Positions 1 through 11,800 of a DNA stretch of 64,000 nt are shown piece after piece. The notes beneath the pieces are model-generated. The model was given only the letters and a program-made list of their open reading frames with translations. It was not told where the DNA came from and ran no database searches. Numbering within the stretch: the stretch's first letter is position 1; each line of letters starts with the position of its first letter. The stretch comes from Neocallimastix lanati (nom. inval.) (Eukaryota > Neocallimastigomycota > Neocallimastigomycetes > Neocallimastigales > Neocallimastigaceae). The position numbers were made by a program, and so were the translations under genes. The stretch is taken from NCBI GenBank assembly GCA_016946835.1, contig JACVTC010000272.1:1-64000 (forward strand), read 5' to 3'.

Positions 1-395
1 CGGTTCCCATAGAAGGTAATAATGAAAAGGAATAGTATCGACTACAGGACGGGTAAACAAAAATTGCATAAAAATATTCCATTTTTAAGCCATTGATCTA
101 AACGGTAATCTATTGGTCTTTTAAAAGAAGTTACCGTACTTTCCATATTTTGAAATATACGTTTCAATAGTAAAGGAGGAGTGGAATTTCGTGTTGCAAA
201 TGCAATATCGCTTCTATCACATGATTTTTGGTAGGGTTCATCACCAATCATCACCACTTTAACTTTCTCCAATGGTATATACTTAAAAATAGCAAATATT
301 TCTTCCAAGGGTGGTGTGTAATACGTTGTTTTCAACTGATTTAATATATGATTAATTAATTTTGAATTTTTAATAAAGAAATCATTCCATGACAT
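1..395 (-). CDS. Uracil-DNA glycosylase-like protein, left copy (partial, frameshifted)
   Basis: This is the 5' part of the gene found complete at 58394-59011; the rest lies before the window. The first 113 or so codons are identical to the complete copy. Near position 56 an A-run has three A's here against four in the other copy, and the frame then runs into a stop. Because the other left-copy differences are also single-base and lie close by, I read this as a sequence error rather than a real mutation. Its start codon overlaps that of the divergent RPB2 gene. See the complete copy for motifs. Confidence 0.85.
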
Positions 396-3300
396 GAGCG
401 AGAATAATTATTTGGCAAAATTTATAAATCAATATAATGTCTATGCTATATAGATAAATTATTTATAAAAAAGTTGTATGATATTAAAGTATTTTAGAAA
501 ATAAGCTACCTAATTTAAATCCTTTAACTATTTCTATTCCAGAAGTAGAGTATGATCATTTGATGGTAGAGAAAAAGACATACTATATATCATTAATTCA
601 TGATGATTATGAAATTAAAATACCAGCACCAATCGACGGAGTATTCGTTGTAGATGGGATTGAAAAAGTAATTATTTCACAAGAGATATTTTGTACTCCT
701 TTTTTTGTTTATAAGGAGGATCATATTGAGTATAAGGAATGTAATGAAAATGGAAAATTTCAATCTCTGGAGATGTTTACCGATTATAGTTACATTGTAT
801 ATTTAAAAAAGATTATGTTAAAGCAATCTACAAGAAGTAAAGAAAAAAGTGAAAAGGTTAATTTAGATTACCATAATTTAGGGAATGAAAATTATGTGGA
901 TTTAAACAATGAATACACTAATATTGATATCCATTATAGATTTTCAAATAAAAGTCGAGAAAAAAAAATTAAGAAATATGAAAAGATATACCTTATTAGA
1001 TATTCGAGTTTATTATTCATTATTTTTCCAAGAATTACGTATAAAAGGAATTAAATCGCATGAAAGACAAAGTATATCATTGGTGTATATTCTTCATCAT
1101 TTGAATCCTTCGCTTTCCTTGGATGAAATTAAAAATATAATCGTATCGGTGGTGATTGGTGAAAATTTACCTAAAGATATTAATATTATTATTCCGGATT
1201 CATTTCCTGAAGAAACATTACATTCTATTATAGCTCGTCGTTCCGAAAGTCATAATAAAATATTATCCATGGTCGATAGAATGATCGATAGCTACTTTAC
1301 TCCAGACTACTTACATTGTAATGGGTCATCATCAAACGATTCGTCATATGATGATAAAAGTACTAAATTTTATACTTATTTGGCAATGGCAAGATCATTA
1401 TTCCATAATGAAGGAAATGTTCAATATTATAACAGTCGTATTGATACCTTTCCTTATTCCTTATATCGTAGCATAAAATATTTTACTTTGGAAAATAAAA
1501 AATTACCACTGGATAAGTTCATTAGAAATTTAAATATAAAATTGTACGGAAATGTAAAATCTGGAAAAGTTCGTTCTTATTTCCGAGAATATGAAGCTAT
1601 TTCTGTGCAAACATTAAGTAAGCGTTCTTACTATGATAAACTTTCCCATTTACGAAGAGTTCAAATTCCCATCAACACAGAGAGTGATAATTCTCAACTC
1701 CGTATGTCTTATGATTACGGTTATTTTTGTCCATTTGAAACTCCTGAATCCAAAGATGTAGGCTTTGTAAAATATTTTGGATTATCTGTATTAATGGGGC
1801 CAGATTTTACTATTGATGAAAAAATTCTTGAACCCTTTTTATTCAAGTATAATGAAATATATGATGCTACAACTCAAGATAAAAAAAATGACGATAATAG
1901 TAATAGTAATTCAGATGAAAATATTAATGATAATAGCCAAAGTAACACTGAAAATAAAAGTAATGATAATAGTAAAAGTAACTCTGAATATGGAGATGAT
2001 GATTATTGTGATAGTGACACTAGTAATTCTAATAGTCCTAATGAAAAAAGAAAAACTTTAAAAACTGGAAAAAAATATCCAGTATTATTGAATACACGTT
2101 TTATCGGATTCACTACCACGGATTTAGTAGACTATACTTATAAAGTATTAAAATTGAAATATCCTTATATAAGTTGTGTTTTCGATAACATCAGTTATTA
2201 TTTATTTACGGATGAAGGAAGAATGTTTCGACCAATTAGAATAAAGAAAAATGGAAAAGAAATTGGCATAAGACTTGTTGAAATTTCTGAAAATAAAATT
2301 AATATCAATTATCAATACGAAGAACTTGATCCAAATTTTATTTTTGGTTTAATTAGTGCTTTATCGCCATTTCCTGGTAATAATCATGTACCAAGACTCA
2401 CATTTCAAGCTGGAATGACAAAGCAGTGTATGTCGAATGACAGCACCATCTTTAAATACAATGATAATTCTAGAAGACTAATTAATGCACAAAGACCATT
2501 TTGTATGACAAAGCTAGAATATATTTTATCAAGAAGACTGTGTCATTATAAGTCCTTAGATTTTTTACTCAATAAAGATAATATTAATATGAGTGAATTA
2601 TTTTCGAATTTAGAATTTTTGGATAATTCTATTGAAGAAAATTCAAGTAAGAATAGTGTTCATGAAAATAACCCCGAAATAATGGATGGGAAGAAAGAGA
2701 ATTCGGAAAATATTAAATTTGATAAAAATTTAACTTTAAATAATAATGAATTTAGAAACCGTCTCGCTGACTTGTCAAATATTACTATTGAAAGTGATGA
2801 TTCACTTCTAGTGACTACTGGAAATACATACCACAGATTCGGAGGTCAAAATGCCATTGTGGCTATCATGGCATATGGCAACAATCAAGAGGATAGTTTA
2901 ATATTTAATGATAAAAGCATTAAAAATGGATTATTTAATAATATTAAATATCGATATCAATACTTATCCTATAACATTAAAAGGGAAATATTAATCAACA
3001 TTAATTTAAACTATAAAGATGGATTACCAAAACCAAATACAAAAATTGCTTATAATCCTCACAATGTCAATGAACCACTATTTCGTATATATGATGTAAT
3101 TTCAAATAAAGTAACTGATGTAGAAAATATTTTCAGAAAACCTGTAATTGTTGATCATTGTACCAGATATATTGAGGATGATGTATGCTATTGCTGTGTA
3201 AAAGTTCGACATTTATATCAACCACAACAAGGTGATAAATTTGCAAGTCGATATGCTCAGAAGGGTGTGATTGGTTCGATATTACTAGAAGATATGATGC

Positions 3301-3926
3301 CAAGAACAAAATATGGTGTAATTCCTGATATCATTGTAAATCCACATGCTTTTCCTTCAAGAATGACAGTAGGTCATTTAATTGAAATGTATGTTGGTAA
3401 ATGTATGATTATGGATCCACAAAGATTTGGAACGTATTTTGATGCTTCTATAGAAAGCGAAGATTTACGTTCGTTTGAATCCAAATTCTTTGAAAGTGAT
3501 ATTCCAATTTTAGAAGAGATGGTCGATCCAATTTCCGGTAAATCTATTGGAAATGCGTTTGTTGGGGTTTGTTACTACACTGCTTTACAACATCAAGTTC
3601 AAGAAAAAATGTTTTATCGTACCACAGGAAATGTTAATTCTATTAGTAAACAACCTACTGAAGGAAAATCTCGTAATGGTGGATTAAGAATTGGTGAAAT
3701 GGAAAAGGATGCCTTAGTAGCACATGGTACTAATGCTATAATACAAGATATGTTTAAAAATAATACCGATGCTATAGATATTCGATATTGTGAAATATGT
3801 CATTCTGTAAATACTTTAAGCACTTGCTGTAATACACCAACTACTATTTTAAACGTTTCAAATAGTTTTAATATTATGAATTCTTATTTAGATTCAATTG
3901 GAGTACGTGCTTCAATTTATGAATAA
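394..3926 (+). CDS. RPB2: RNA polymerase second-largest subunit (RPB2-like), left copy with frameshifts
   Basis: This copy has the same sequence as the intact gene at 59010-62543 but is broken by three single-base indels. One A is missing near 447, one T near 493, and one A is added in the run at 961-968. As a result only fragments are open: about 560-1054, and a long frame running to 3926. From about position 970 the protein is identical to the intact copy, including the catalytic motifs. The breaks sit within the first 600 bases of the gene, close to the window's left edge, so an uncorrected long-read assembly is the likeliest cause. Confidence 0.85.
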
Positions 3927-4768
3927 AATAATATATAAAAAAAAAAAATATAATTCAATTAAAATAATTATAAAAAAAATTATAAATACATTTATAAATT
4001 TAATATAAATAAAAAATTATTATATAGTATTATATTAAATAAAAAAAATATTAATAAACAAAATTTTAAAAAAAAAATGATTGAATAATATATATAATTA
4101 TTTATATAAATATATTTTTTAAAATCAATTTCTTAATTGATTACAATAAAATTAGTATAAATTTGAATTTAAATATTTTTACTTTATTTTTATTATTGAT
4201 TCGTAATTTTAGTAATTTATATTTTTTTAAAATTTTAAAAAATAAACTTAGTAAAACTTGTTGTAAAACATTAAATGAATGATTTAATCAATATTAATAT
4301 TAATATAAATAATATGAAATAGAAATAAATAAAATTAAATATACTATTAAAATTGTATTATATAAATATAATAATTTAATAATTTTTTCAATAATAAAAA
4401 CTTTTAATGAAAAGAACAAGTCTACAAATATCATTTAATAGAATAATAAATATCATTGAATAAAATTATTATATTTCATTATATAAAATAAAATAAAATA
4501 TTTATATTACCATTTTTAATGAAATAACTATACTAATTATAAATTTTTTAAATTTTTTAAAACTATTTTTATAATAATTAATAAAATAATAATTTTTAAC
4601 AATATATATTCTTAAATTATAAATAAATATAAATATAATTATATAATTTTTTTTTCCTTGTTTAAATTTATATATAAAATAAATATATACAAATATTAGT
4701 TTAAATTATATATATTAAAGGAATGAAAAAAATTAACATTATCATCTTTTATTTTATTTTTAATATAA
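3927..4768. other. A/T-rich gap between convergent genes
   Basis: RPB2 and the SF3 helicase gene converge here. The sequence is almost wholly A and T with many homopolymer runs, and I see no open frame or structured repeat. It is repeated at 62544-63385. It presumably holds the 3' ends of both transcripts. Confidence 0.7.
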
Positions 4769-6730
4769 TTAAATAAATCTGTATCCAATAATGGATTCAA
4801 CGGTTTTCTTAGAATCCGAATCCGAATTTGAGGATAAATTTTTGATACGAATACTATATTTAATTAAATCCATACGAAAATCTTCCAAACTATAAAATAC
4901 GGAACGAGTGGATACGTATTGCTTAAACCAATTCTTATAAACGGTGTAAAGTTCATCAATTGGAATAGCGTGATTGTCATTTTTATCAACAATATTCTTT
5001 TCCAAAAATCTAGCAATATGGTCACTACGCATAATAAAACTTTTGGTTGCATTAACCACCGATGTTGGAATTTCTAGGGAGGTGTAATCCTCTTGATAAT
5101 TTTCAATAAGTAAATGTATTAATGCTTCAGCATAACCTTGAACTCGAGAACCTTGCCATCTTGTATTAGCTCTTTTTATTGAAGGGTTATTGATATTTTG
5201 AGTTGAAGATAAGACAGATATATTCATCTTATTTATGAATCGTTGGGTGAAAGGGATAACAAGAATACGATCAATCAAAGCATTATCTAAGTTAGATATT
5301 GTCAATTTGTCATTTGTATTAATAATGGGTAGTAAATCAACAGATACTGCTTGAACATCCTTATACAAGGTTCGGGTTTTAATAAAGCCTACATTACCGG
5401 TTATAGCTTTAGTATCACCTGTAATAGCAATACTACGAGCATCTGGTTCTTCACATATGGCCACTCTTGCACAATTAAGATCTACCATTTGTGGACTTGG
5501 TTTATCAGCACTAACCGATTTTCCTAAAAATAAAGAAACATTTGGCGTTGCTGCATAATCTCCTAGTGAAAGACGTAACATGTTAGTAAGCGTAGTCTTA
5601 CCGTTTCTACCCGATCCAATAAAAAATACAATGGCACGCAATTTATTACCGTAAGTAAGGGTGGAAGCTAAAATTTTTAATACATACTGTATCAATTCCT
5701 TGTCGACAAAAATATCTTCAAAAAATTCTTTCACTTCTTTTACTTTATTCTTATTTTCAGAGTGAAAATTATAATTGGTAGATTTAAGACAAAAGTCTTT
5801 TGGCATTCCTGGTCGTGGTTTATTGATGGTGAAATCATAAACACAATCTTCAAATCTTAAAACTTTACTTTTATCCATTCGAGAAATAAAATTGTCCAAG
5901 TAGAAGAAGGTTTCTAACTGATATAAATTTTTAAATGTAACCGAATGACCAATCATAAACGAAAATAATTTCGTAGGTAAATTTTCCAATTTAAAATGGC
6001 ATTCATTACACAACTTGGTAAGCTTATTTACTAATCCCATATTGATTTCTTTGGCGAGATCATAAGCACTTATGATTTCCCATCCATGACGACTATATGA
6101 AAATTTATACCATACATCTTCACTAAATACTAAATATCCTAAGTATAACACAATAAATATGTTAAAAATAATCTGAGACGTTAAAGATGATTTACTATAA
6201 TAATTTTTAATAGTGATTAATCGTGCTTTATCAACTACCATTGAACCATAGTCTTCCATGCATTGATAAATAATATCAATAATATCATATTTATAATCTG
6301 CTTCTTGATTTGATGACTGATTTATTTTACTAATTTCTAAATTTTTCAAAACAGAATTAAGATCATTAATATTTATTTCATCAAAATTGTATTCTTCTGA
6401 GTCACTGCTTTCATTATCACTGTCGTTATTATTGTCATTATCATTATGAATACCATTATTATATTCATTATTATTATAAGTATTATTATTATTATTATTA
6501 TTATAAATGTTATTGTAATTATTTGAATGTTCTATTTCGTTATTTTCTAATTGAATATTAATATTTTCAATATCACTTAATTTGATATCATAATTTTCAA
6601 GATATTTTTTCAACATACGATAACATTTTGTATGTTTATCCTTATTTTGCTTTAAAAGTATAATTAATAAGTAAATAATTGGATGATAATTATTTGTAAT
6701 TTCTGATTCTTTCGTTTTTACTAAAATCAT
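4769..6730 (-). CDS. D5-like superfamily 3 helicase (653 aa)
   Basis: This is a replicative helicase of the family that unwinds DNA at viral forks. The N-terminal 150 residues are low-complexity (Asn, Asp and Ser runs at about 65-115). A D5_N-like region follows at about 195-345, with the motif VLRFEDCVYDF just before the ATPase. The SF3 core shows Walker A GSGRNGKTTL near 370, an acidic Walker B strand AICEEPD near 423, sensor PIINTNDK near 468 and an arginine-finger candidate in DRILVIPF near 486. Related viral proteins often carry an N-terminal archaeo-eukaryotic primase; I cannot find its catalytic acidic and His motifs here. The protein is also shorter than those fusions. The 3' part is repeated at the right edge of the window. 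Helicase identity is firm; absence of primase is inference. Confidence 0.92.
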   Translation of the reverse strand: MILVKTKESEITNNYHPIIYLLIILLKQNKDKHTKCYRMLKKYLENYDIKLSDIENINIQLENNEIEHSNNYNNIYNNNNNNNTYNNNEYNNGIHNDNDNNNDSDNESSDSEEYNFDEININDLNSVLKNLEISKINQSSNQEADYKYDIIDIIYQCMEDYGSMVVDKARLITIKNYYSKSSLTSQIIFNIFIVLYLGYLVFSEDVWYKFSYSRHGWEIISAYDLAKEINMGLVNKLTKLCNECHFKLENLPTKLFSFMIGHSVTFKNLYQLETFFYLDNFISRMDKSKVLRFEDCVYDFTINKPRPGMPKDFCLKSTNYNFHSENKNKVKEVKEFFEDIFVDKELIQYVLKILASTLTYGNKLRAIVFFIGSGRNGKTTLTNMLRLSLGDYAATPNVSLFLGKSVSADKPSPQMVDLNCARVAICEEPDARSIAITGDTKAITGNVGFIKTRTLYKDVQAVSVDLLPIINTNDKLTISNLDNALIDRILVIPFTQRFINKMNISVLSSTQNINNPSIKRANTRWQGSRVQGYAEALIHLLIENYQEDYTSLEIPTSVVNATKSFIMRSDHIARFLEKNIVDKNDNHAIPIDELYTVYKNWFKQYVSTRSVFYSLEDFRMDLIKYSIRIKNLSSNSDSDSKKTVESIIGYRFI

Positions 6731-7063
6731 ATTTTTTACTTAACTATTTAAAAAATTTGTAGATTTATATATTAATTATTTTTTCATTTTAAAAGAAATT
6801 AAATCATTTTAATTGTTAATATTAATATTTTCTGTGTGTGTGTAATTATTTTTTAAAAAAAAAATTTTAATTTCTTAATTATAAAATAATGACTTATTAA
6901 AAGAGAAATAATCATTCAATTATCCAATAATGGTTATATATTAATATAAAATATTTTTTTAATAAATCTTTAAAAATTTTTGTGATTTAAAGTTTTCAAA
7001 AAAAATTTTAAAAAAAATATTTACTTAGATATTTATCCCATTATCTAGCTATTTATTTACATT
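6731..7063. other. A/T-rich gap upstream of the SF3 helicase gene
   Basis: This gap lies 5' of the helicase gene and 3' of the next minus-strand gene. It contains a short TG run near 6833-6842 and poly-A/T tracts. It probably holds the helicase promoter, but no motif stands out from the composition. Confidence 0.6.
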
Positions 7064-7654
7064 TTAATTAAAATAATATTTTTCTTTTAATTCTTTAGAA
7101 AGGATATTTTTATCTACTGATACATTATTATGTAATATTTCAATGATTTCACGTTTACTATATTTATTTTCTTCTGCATAAGTGATAATATACTCTTTTC
7201 CATCCATATTTAAAGGAAAAACAAAGAAATGATAATGTTCAAGAGATTTTGGTAATTGTACATCCATTTTTATATCATTTTGGGAAACTTCAATAGCATT
7301 TTGAATAAATGGTGAAAATACAATAGAAGAATTTTTACTTTCCTTTCCGAGGTTTGTATTTTCGTTTTTAGACGGTAATTTATAACAAAATGTATTGTTT
7401 AATTTATGACTTATTCGTGGTTTTATTGATTTAATGATTTCCGAAGGAATTTTATCGTTATTTTCTTGACTACTTAAATCATAAATTAATTCGATACTAT
7501 TTGTTAGTTTTCTAACTGTAAAAGATTTATCCTTATTATCTATTTTAACTTGATTTGAAATAGTATTGAAAACAATGTCAATAGCATCAATAATAACATT
7601 ACGACGTAATTCATCATATCTTTTTTGAGATAAATTTTTAACCACCTCAGACAT
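7064..7654 (-). CDS. Uncharacterised protein (196 aa)
   Basis: I do not recognise this protein. It has no signal peptide or membrane segment and is mixed in charge, with a Ser/Asn-rich middle (about 90-115). The C-terminal third has the regular alternation expected of a small folded domain, with the stretch HYHFFVFPLNMDGKEYIITY near 145-165. It sits between the SF3 helicase and DNA polymerase genes on the helicase strand, and its upstream gap is shared with a divergent gene. Position suggests a role in replication or transcription, for example a small RNA polymerase subunit or polymerase accessory factor, but nothing in the sequence proves either. The start chosen is the first Met in a frame with codon use like the neighbours. 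Confidence 0.75.
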   Translation of the reverse strand: MSEVVKNLSQKRYDELRRNVIIDAIDIVFNTISNQVKIDNKDKSFTVRKLTNSIELIYDLSSQENNDKIPSEIIKSIKPRISHKLNNTFCYKLPSKNENTNLGKESKNSSIVFSPFIQNAIEVSQNDIKMDVQLPKSLEHYHFFVFPLNMDGKEYIITYAEENKYSKREIIEILHNNVSVDKNILSKELKEKYYFN

Positions 7655-8246
7655 TTTTATTTTAATATTTTTTTTATCCTATAATAAATAAATATAGTTT
7701 GACTTTATATTTTAATGAATAATAAATCAATTGTTTTATTAAATTTATTTTGTCTTTATATCAATTAATAAAAATCAATTGTTTCATTAAAATTTACTAA
7801 TGTTGTTATAACCATTTTTATTTCTTTTTTTTGAAAAATAAAATTAGTGTATTCTAATAAAATATGTATATAAATAAAATTTATTTATTTACTATCCTGT
7901 TTTAAATAAATTATTGTATTTTATTATAATCAAGGATATTTGAAATGAATATTAAATATAAATTTTAAATTTTTGTTTTTTTATTCGGATTTTGTAATTT
8001 GGTAAATTAAATCTTTATTATAATATACTAAACTATAATTTATTATATGATATAATATTGTTTAGTAATCTATAATGTTTGAAATATTAAGATATTTAAA
8101 ATGATAAAAAAGAATTTTACATAATATCAAAAATTATATAAGCGATATAACGATAAAAATAAAACCTATTTGAATATATATATCCATAAGAAAAGGAATT
8201 CTATATAAAAGATTTTTTTATATTTTAAAAATTTTCGTAATCAGTA
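7655..8246. other. Gap between divergent genes
   Basis: The promoters of the 196-aa gene (minus) and the 151-aa gene (plus) must both lie here. The sequence is strongly A/T-rich and I see no repeat or open frame of interest. Confidence 0.6.
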
Positions 8247-8702
8247 ATGCTTAAAGATAAAAATAAGAATATAATAAACCAAGTAAAAGGAAAGAGTTAT
8301 AATTCTCAGCAAACATTAATTCAAAAAATTAAACATAATTTAAGTAATAGTGTTAGAGGAACGTTTAGTAATACTGTATTTATATCCGATTTTATTGAAT
8401 TTTTAAATCTTCATATATTCAATAGGAAGTTTAATGAGATAATCGAAAAAAGATTTACCAAATTAAATATTCCTATGTTATATATGATCTTCATAATTAG
8501 AAAATATTATTTCCAAAATTTTTCAGAAAACTTTGTATCAAATGAAAAACAGATAGAAATAGTTAAAAATTTATTAAAAGATTTTATTAAAGAATATAAT
8601 AATAATTATGAAGATTATTATATGGATATACAACGCTATAACATTACTTATAATATAATTGTATACGATAATTTCATTATTGATTTTGATACAGAACGAT
8701 AA
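8247..8702 (+). CDS. Uncharacterised protein (151 aa)
   Basis: I do not recognise this protein. It is basic at the N terminus and then alternates hydrophobic and charged residues, as a compact helical domain would. A stretch near 75-90 (IPMLYMIFIIRKYYF) is hydrophobic but short for a membrane helix and looks more like a buried helix. It ends with acidic residues. It lies 171 bp upstream of the DNA polymerase gene on the same strand, so co-expression is plausible. It is small and low in diagnostic residues, so function is open. The frame is supported by codon use like its neighbours rather than by homology. Confidence 0.65.
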   Translation: MLKDKNKNIINQVKGKSYNSQQTLIQKIKHNLSNSVRGTFSNTVFISDFIEFLNLHIFNRKFNEIIEKRFTKLNIPMLYMIFIIRKYYFQNFSENFVSNEKQIEIVKNLLKDFIKEYNNNYEDYYMDIQRYNITYNIIVYDNFIIDFDTER

Positions 8703-8873
8703 AAAATAAAGAGATAATAATTATCTCTGCTTTTTCAAAGAATATTTAAAATTCAAAAAAAAATTATAAATCTATATTATCTATATAGATTGGTATTAGT
8801 AGTTAATATAAGAAAATATTTAACTCTAACCTATATATGTATAATTTTTTAATATTTTTAAAATAAAAAACAA

Positions 8874-11800
8874 ATGAATAAAATAATATTCATTTATAAT
8901 TGGGAATTGCTAATAAAAAACAATTCCCCAGTTATTATAGGATTTGGATATAGTAATATTAGAAATGACAAAGTATCAATTATTATAGATAATTATCCTT
9001 TATACAAATTTTCACAATATCGTGACTTCAAATTCAATGGCAATTCAAGAAACAATAAAGAAGTACTTTCAAGAAAACTTTTAAGACATTATTTAGAAGG
9101 TAATAAAATTATCTTTAAAGTCATGTTCCCTAATTATTCCGAATATTCTTCTTATTATTCGTCAATATTAAATGTGGATATAATTTCAGCGTTTCTGGCT
9201 GAATGTAATTTAAATACAATAGGATGGATAGAAATGGAGCACTGGGAGTTAAATTCCAAAGAGAAGTATACTACCTTTGATGAAGAGTATATCGTTCAAT
9301 ATAAAAATATAAAATCTGTTGAAATTAATAGCTATCCATCTCCTTCTATTTTATCTTTTGATATTGAATGTATGTCTCATGATTTCGAATCATTTCCTAA
9401 TCGATATATATTTGAAGATTATATATCAACTATTAGCCTTGTATTTAATCATGAAAACGAAAAAAAATGTATTGCCATATGCGTTAAATTTGATGATGAT
9501 ATTAATGTCATCAATAAAAATGAATTTGAAGAAATTGATGCAAAATTTTTTCCTTTTTTGGATCTTCAATCGTTTAAAGCTGCATGTATCGAGCAAAGTA
9601 TCTTTAAAATTGATATGAAAAAATATGAAGCCCAAAAATTTAACAAAGAAAACAAAAATAATATAGCTAATAAGGTTGAAGATATAAAAGATAAGGTTGA
9701 AGAGAACACTGAAGATAATGTTGAAATTGATGTTGAAAATAATATAGAAAGTAAAGTTGAATGTAATGTTGAAAGTAATGTTGAAAGCAATGTTAAAAAT
9801 AATGAAGAAAAGCTTGTAGAGGATAATGTTGAAGATAATGCTGAAAATAAGGATAAAAATAATGTTGAAAACGATGTTCCAGAGATTATTGAAAATAATA
9901 TTAGAAATCATGATTTAGAAAAAGTTGCTAAAAAATTTAAAGAAAATCACGAAAAATTGGATAGAATAATTCGCAAGTTAAAGAGTAGTGATGAAACTTT
10001 AAATTTTAGAAATAAGAATTTAATTATTCAAACCAATAAAAATATTTGTAATCCTAATCAATCTAATAATACATATAATTCAGAGGTAAATGAAAGATTT
10101 AACAAATTCAAAAATATTTTAATAAAGAAAAGAAGTTATGATGAAGGGATTGTTAATCGATTTAATAGGTTAAGTAATATTTTAAATGTAAATTATAGTG
10201 ATGATGGTCATAGTAGAATTGATAAGTTTAAAAATATTTTAAATAAAAATGAGAAAGACACGGATCTTCCTATGAACAAGAAAGTTAAAAATCAATATGA
10301 AAACTTTGAGAAAATAGAAGATTTCATAAAACGAATAGAAGATAATAAAAAGAATAAAAATAATAAAGATTTCGATGAAAGTAAAAATAATGATGAACAA
10401 TTTGAATATGAAATGATCTATGTATCTACGGAATATGAACTTTTGTGTGAATTTTTTAAGCAAATAAGAAAATTTGATCCCGATATTATTATTGGATTTA
10501 ACACTTTTGGATTTGATTATAAGTATTTAGCACAAAGAGCAGGCATGTATTTGAGCATTGATACGAAGGAGACACCATTCTCTGCTAGTCGAATTTTAAA
10601 TAAACCTTCCCAATTCAATAATTTAATGGGCGATGAAGTGGAATTATATATTCCGGGTCGTATAGCAGTTGATATATATAAGTATGCTAAATCCTTAAAT
10701 TTACCATCCTCAAATTTAAATTATGTTTCGGAGCAATTATTAAATAAACATAAAATAGATTTGCCCTATAAAGAAATGTTTTATTTAATCTATGAGAATA
10801 CGGAAGAATCGTTACATAAAGTGGCAAAATACTGTGTTATGGATTCGATATTGACATTGAATATATTTAATGTTTCTCATCAGTGGATTCAACTTTTAGA
10901 AGTAGCAAAAATATCAAGAATCCGTATTGACGAAGTCTATAAAACGGGGCAGAGTAAAAAATTTTCCAATTTGCTTTACAAATATTCTTACGACAATAAT
11001 ATATGTATTGATTTAGATCAATCCAATATTCAAGGGTATAAAGGAGCAACGGTAATTGAACCCAAACCAGGTGTGTATGATTATTGCACTATGCTAGATT
11101 TTACAAGTTTATATCCTAGTGTCATCATCACTCACAATATATGCTACACCACATTATTAGATAGTTCAACGATTGATAAATATCCCAAAGATTCGTATCA
11201 CCGAATTGATATTGGTGATAAAGTATATTATTACACTAAGAATCATATTGGTATTCTACCACAGATGATGAAAGTGCTTTTATCAGAACGTGTACGATAT
11301 AAAAATTTAATGAAGGAATCCTCTGGTGCGGATTATATTATTTACGACAAGCGGCAATATGCATTGAAAATTCAAGCAAACTCAATTTATGGATGTCTTG
11401 GATCTAGCTCATTGAAATTCTTAAGATTTTTACCTGGCGCAGAATGTACCACCGGAATGGGAAGAAATTACTTAAATAAAGCCATAAATATTATTCAAGA
11501 AAAAACAAAATTTCATGTCATCTATGGGGATACGGATTCCTGCCTAATCGAATATAAAAAAGAGAAGAAAAGTTTTTTTGAAATGTATTATAGCCAAAAT
11601 AAAAATAGCAATAAAATCAATAACAACGAAAACAACAACAACAATAACAACAACATTATTAATGATAATGAAAATGTTCAAAATAATAATTTGGATCATT
11701 TTGATACTGATAAATTTGTTAAAGAGTGCAAAGAGGTATCCAATATCGTGACAAATCTACTACCAGAAGGGATGCATCTAAAATATGAAAATACCTTTTC

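Larger units (their letters stand above)
1..5383. repeat. Long direct duplication, left copy
   Basis: This block matches 58616-64000 in the same orientation, with an offset that settles at 58,617. It holds the UDG-like gene, RPB2, the following gap and the 3' part of the SF3 helicase gene. I see four single-base differences, all in the first kilobase: one A missing near 56, one A missing near 447, one T missing near 493, and one extra A in the run near 961-968. In the stretches I compared there were no substitutions. The pattern fits a poorly polished contig end better than divergence of two genomic copies. Confidence 0.95.

Noticed and set aside
1-3926. Decay of an endogenous viral copy, based on broken UDG-like and RPB2 frames
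   Set aside because: The breaks are a few single-base indels at the edge of the window, and the other copy is intact.
9426-9911. Long minus-strand frame antisense to PolB
   Set aside because: It mirrors the repetitive acidic insertion of PolB and encodes only Ile/Asn/Phe-rich sequence.
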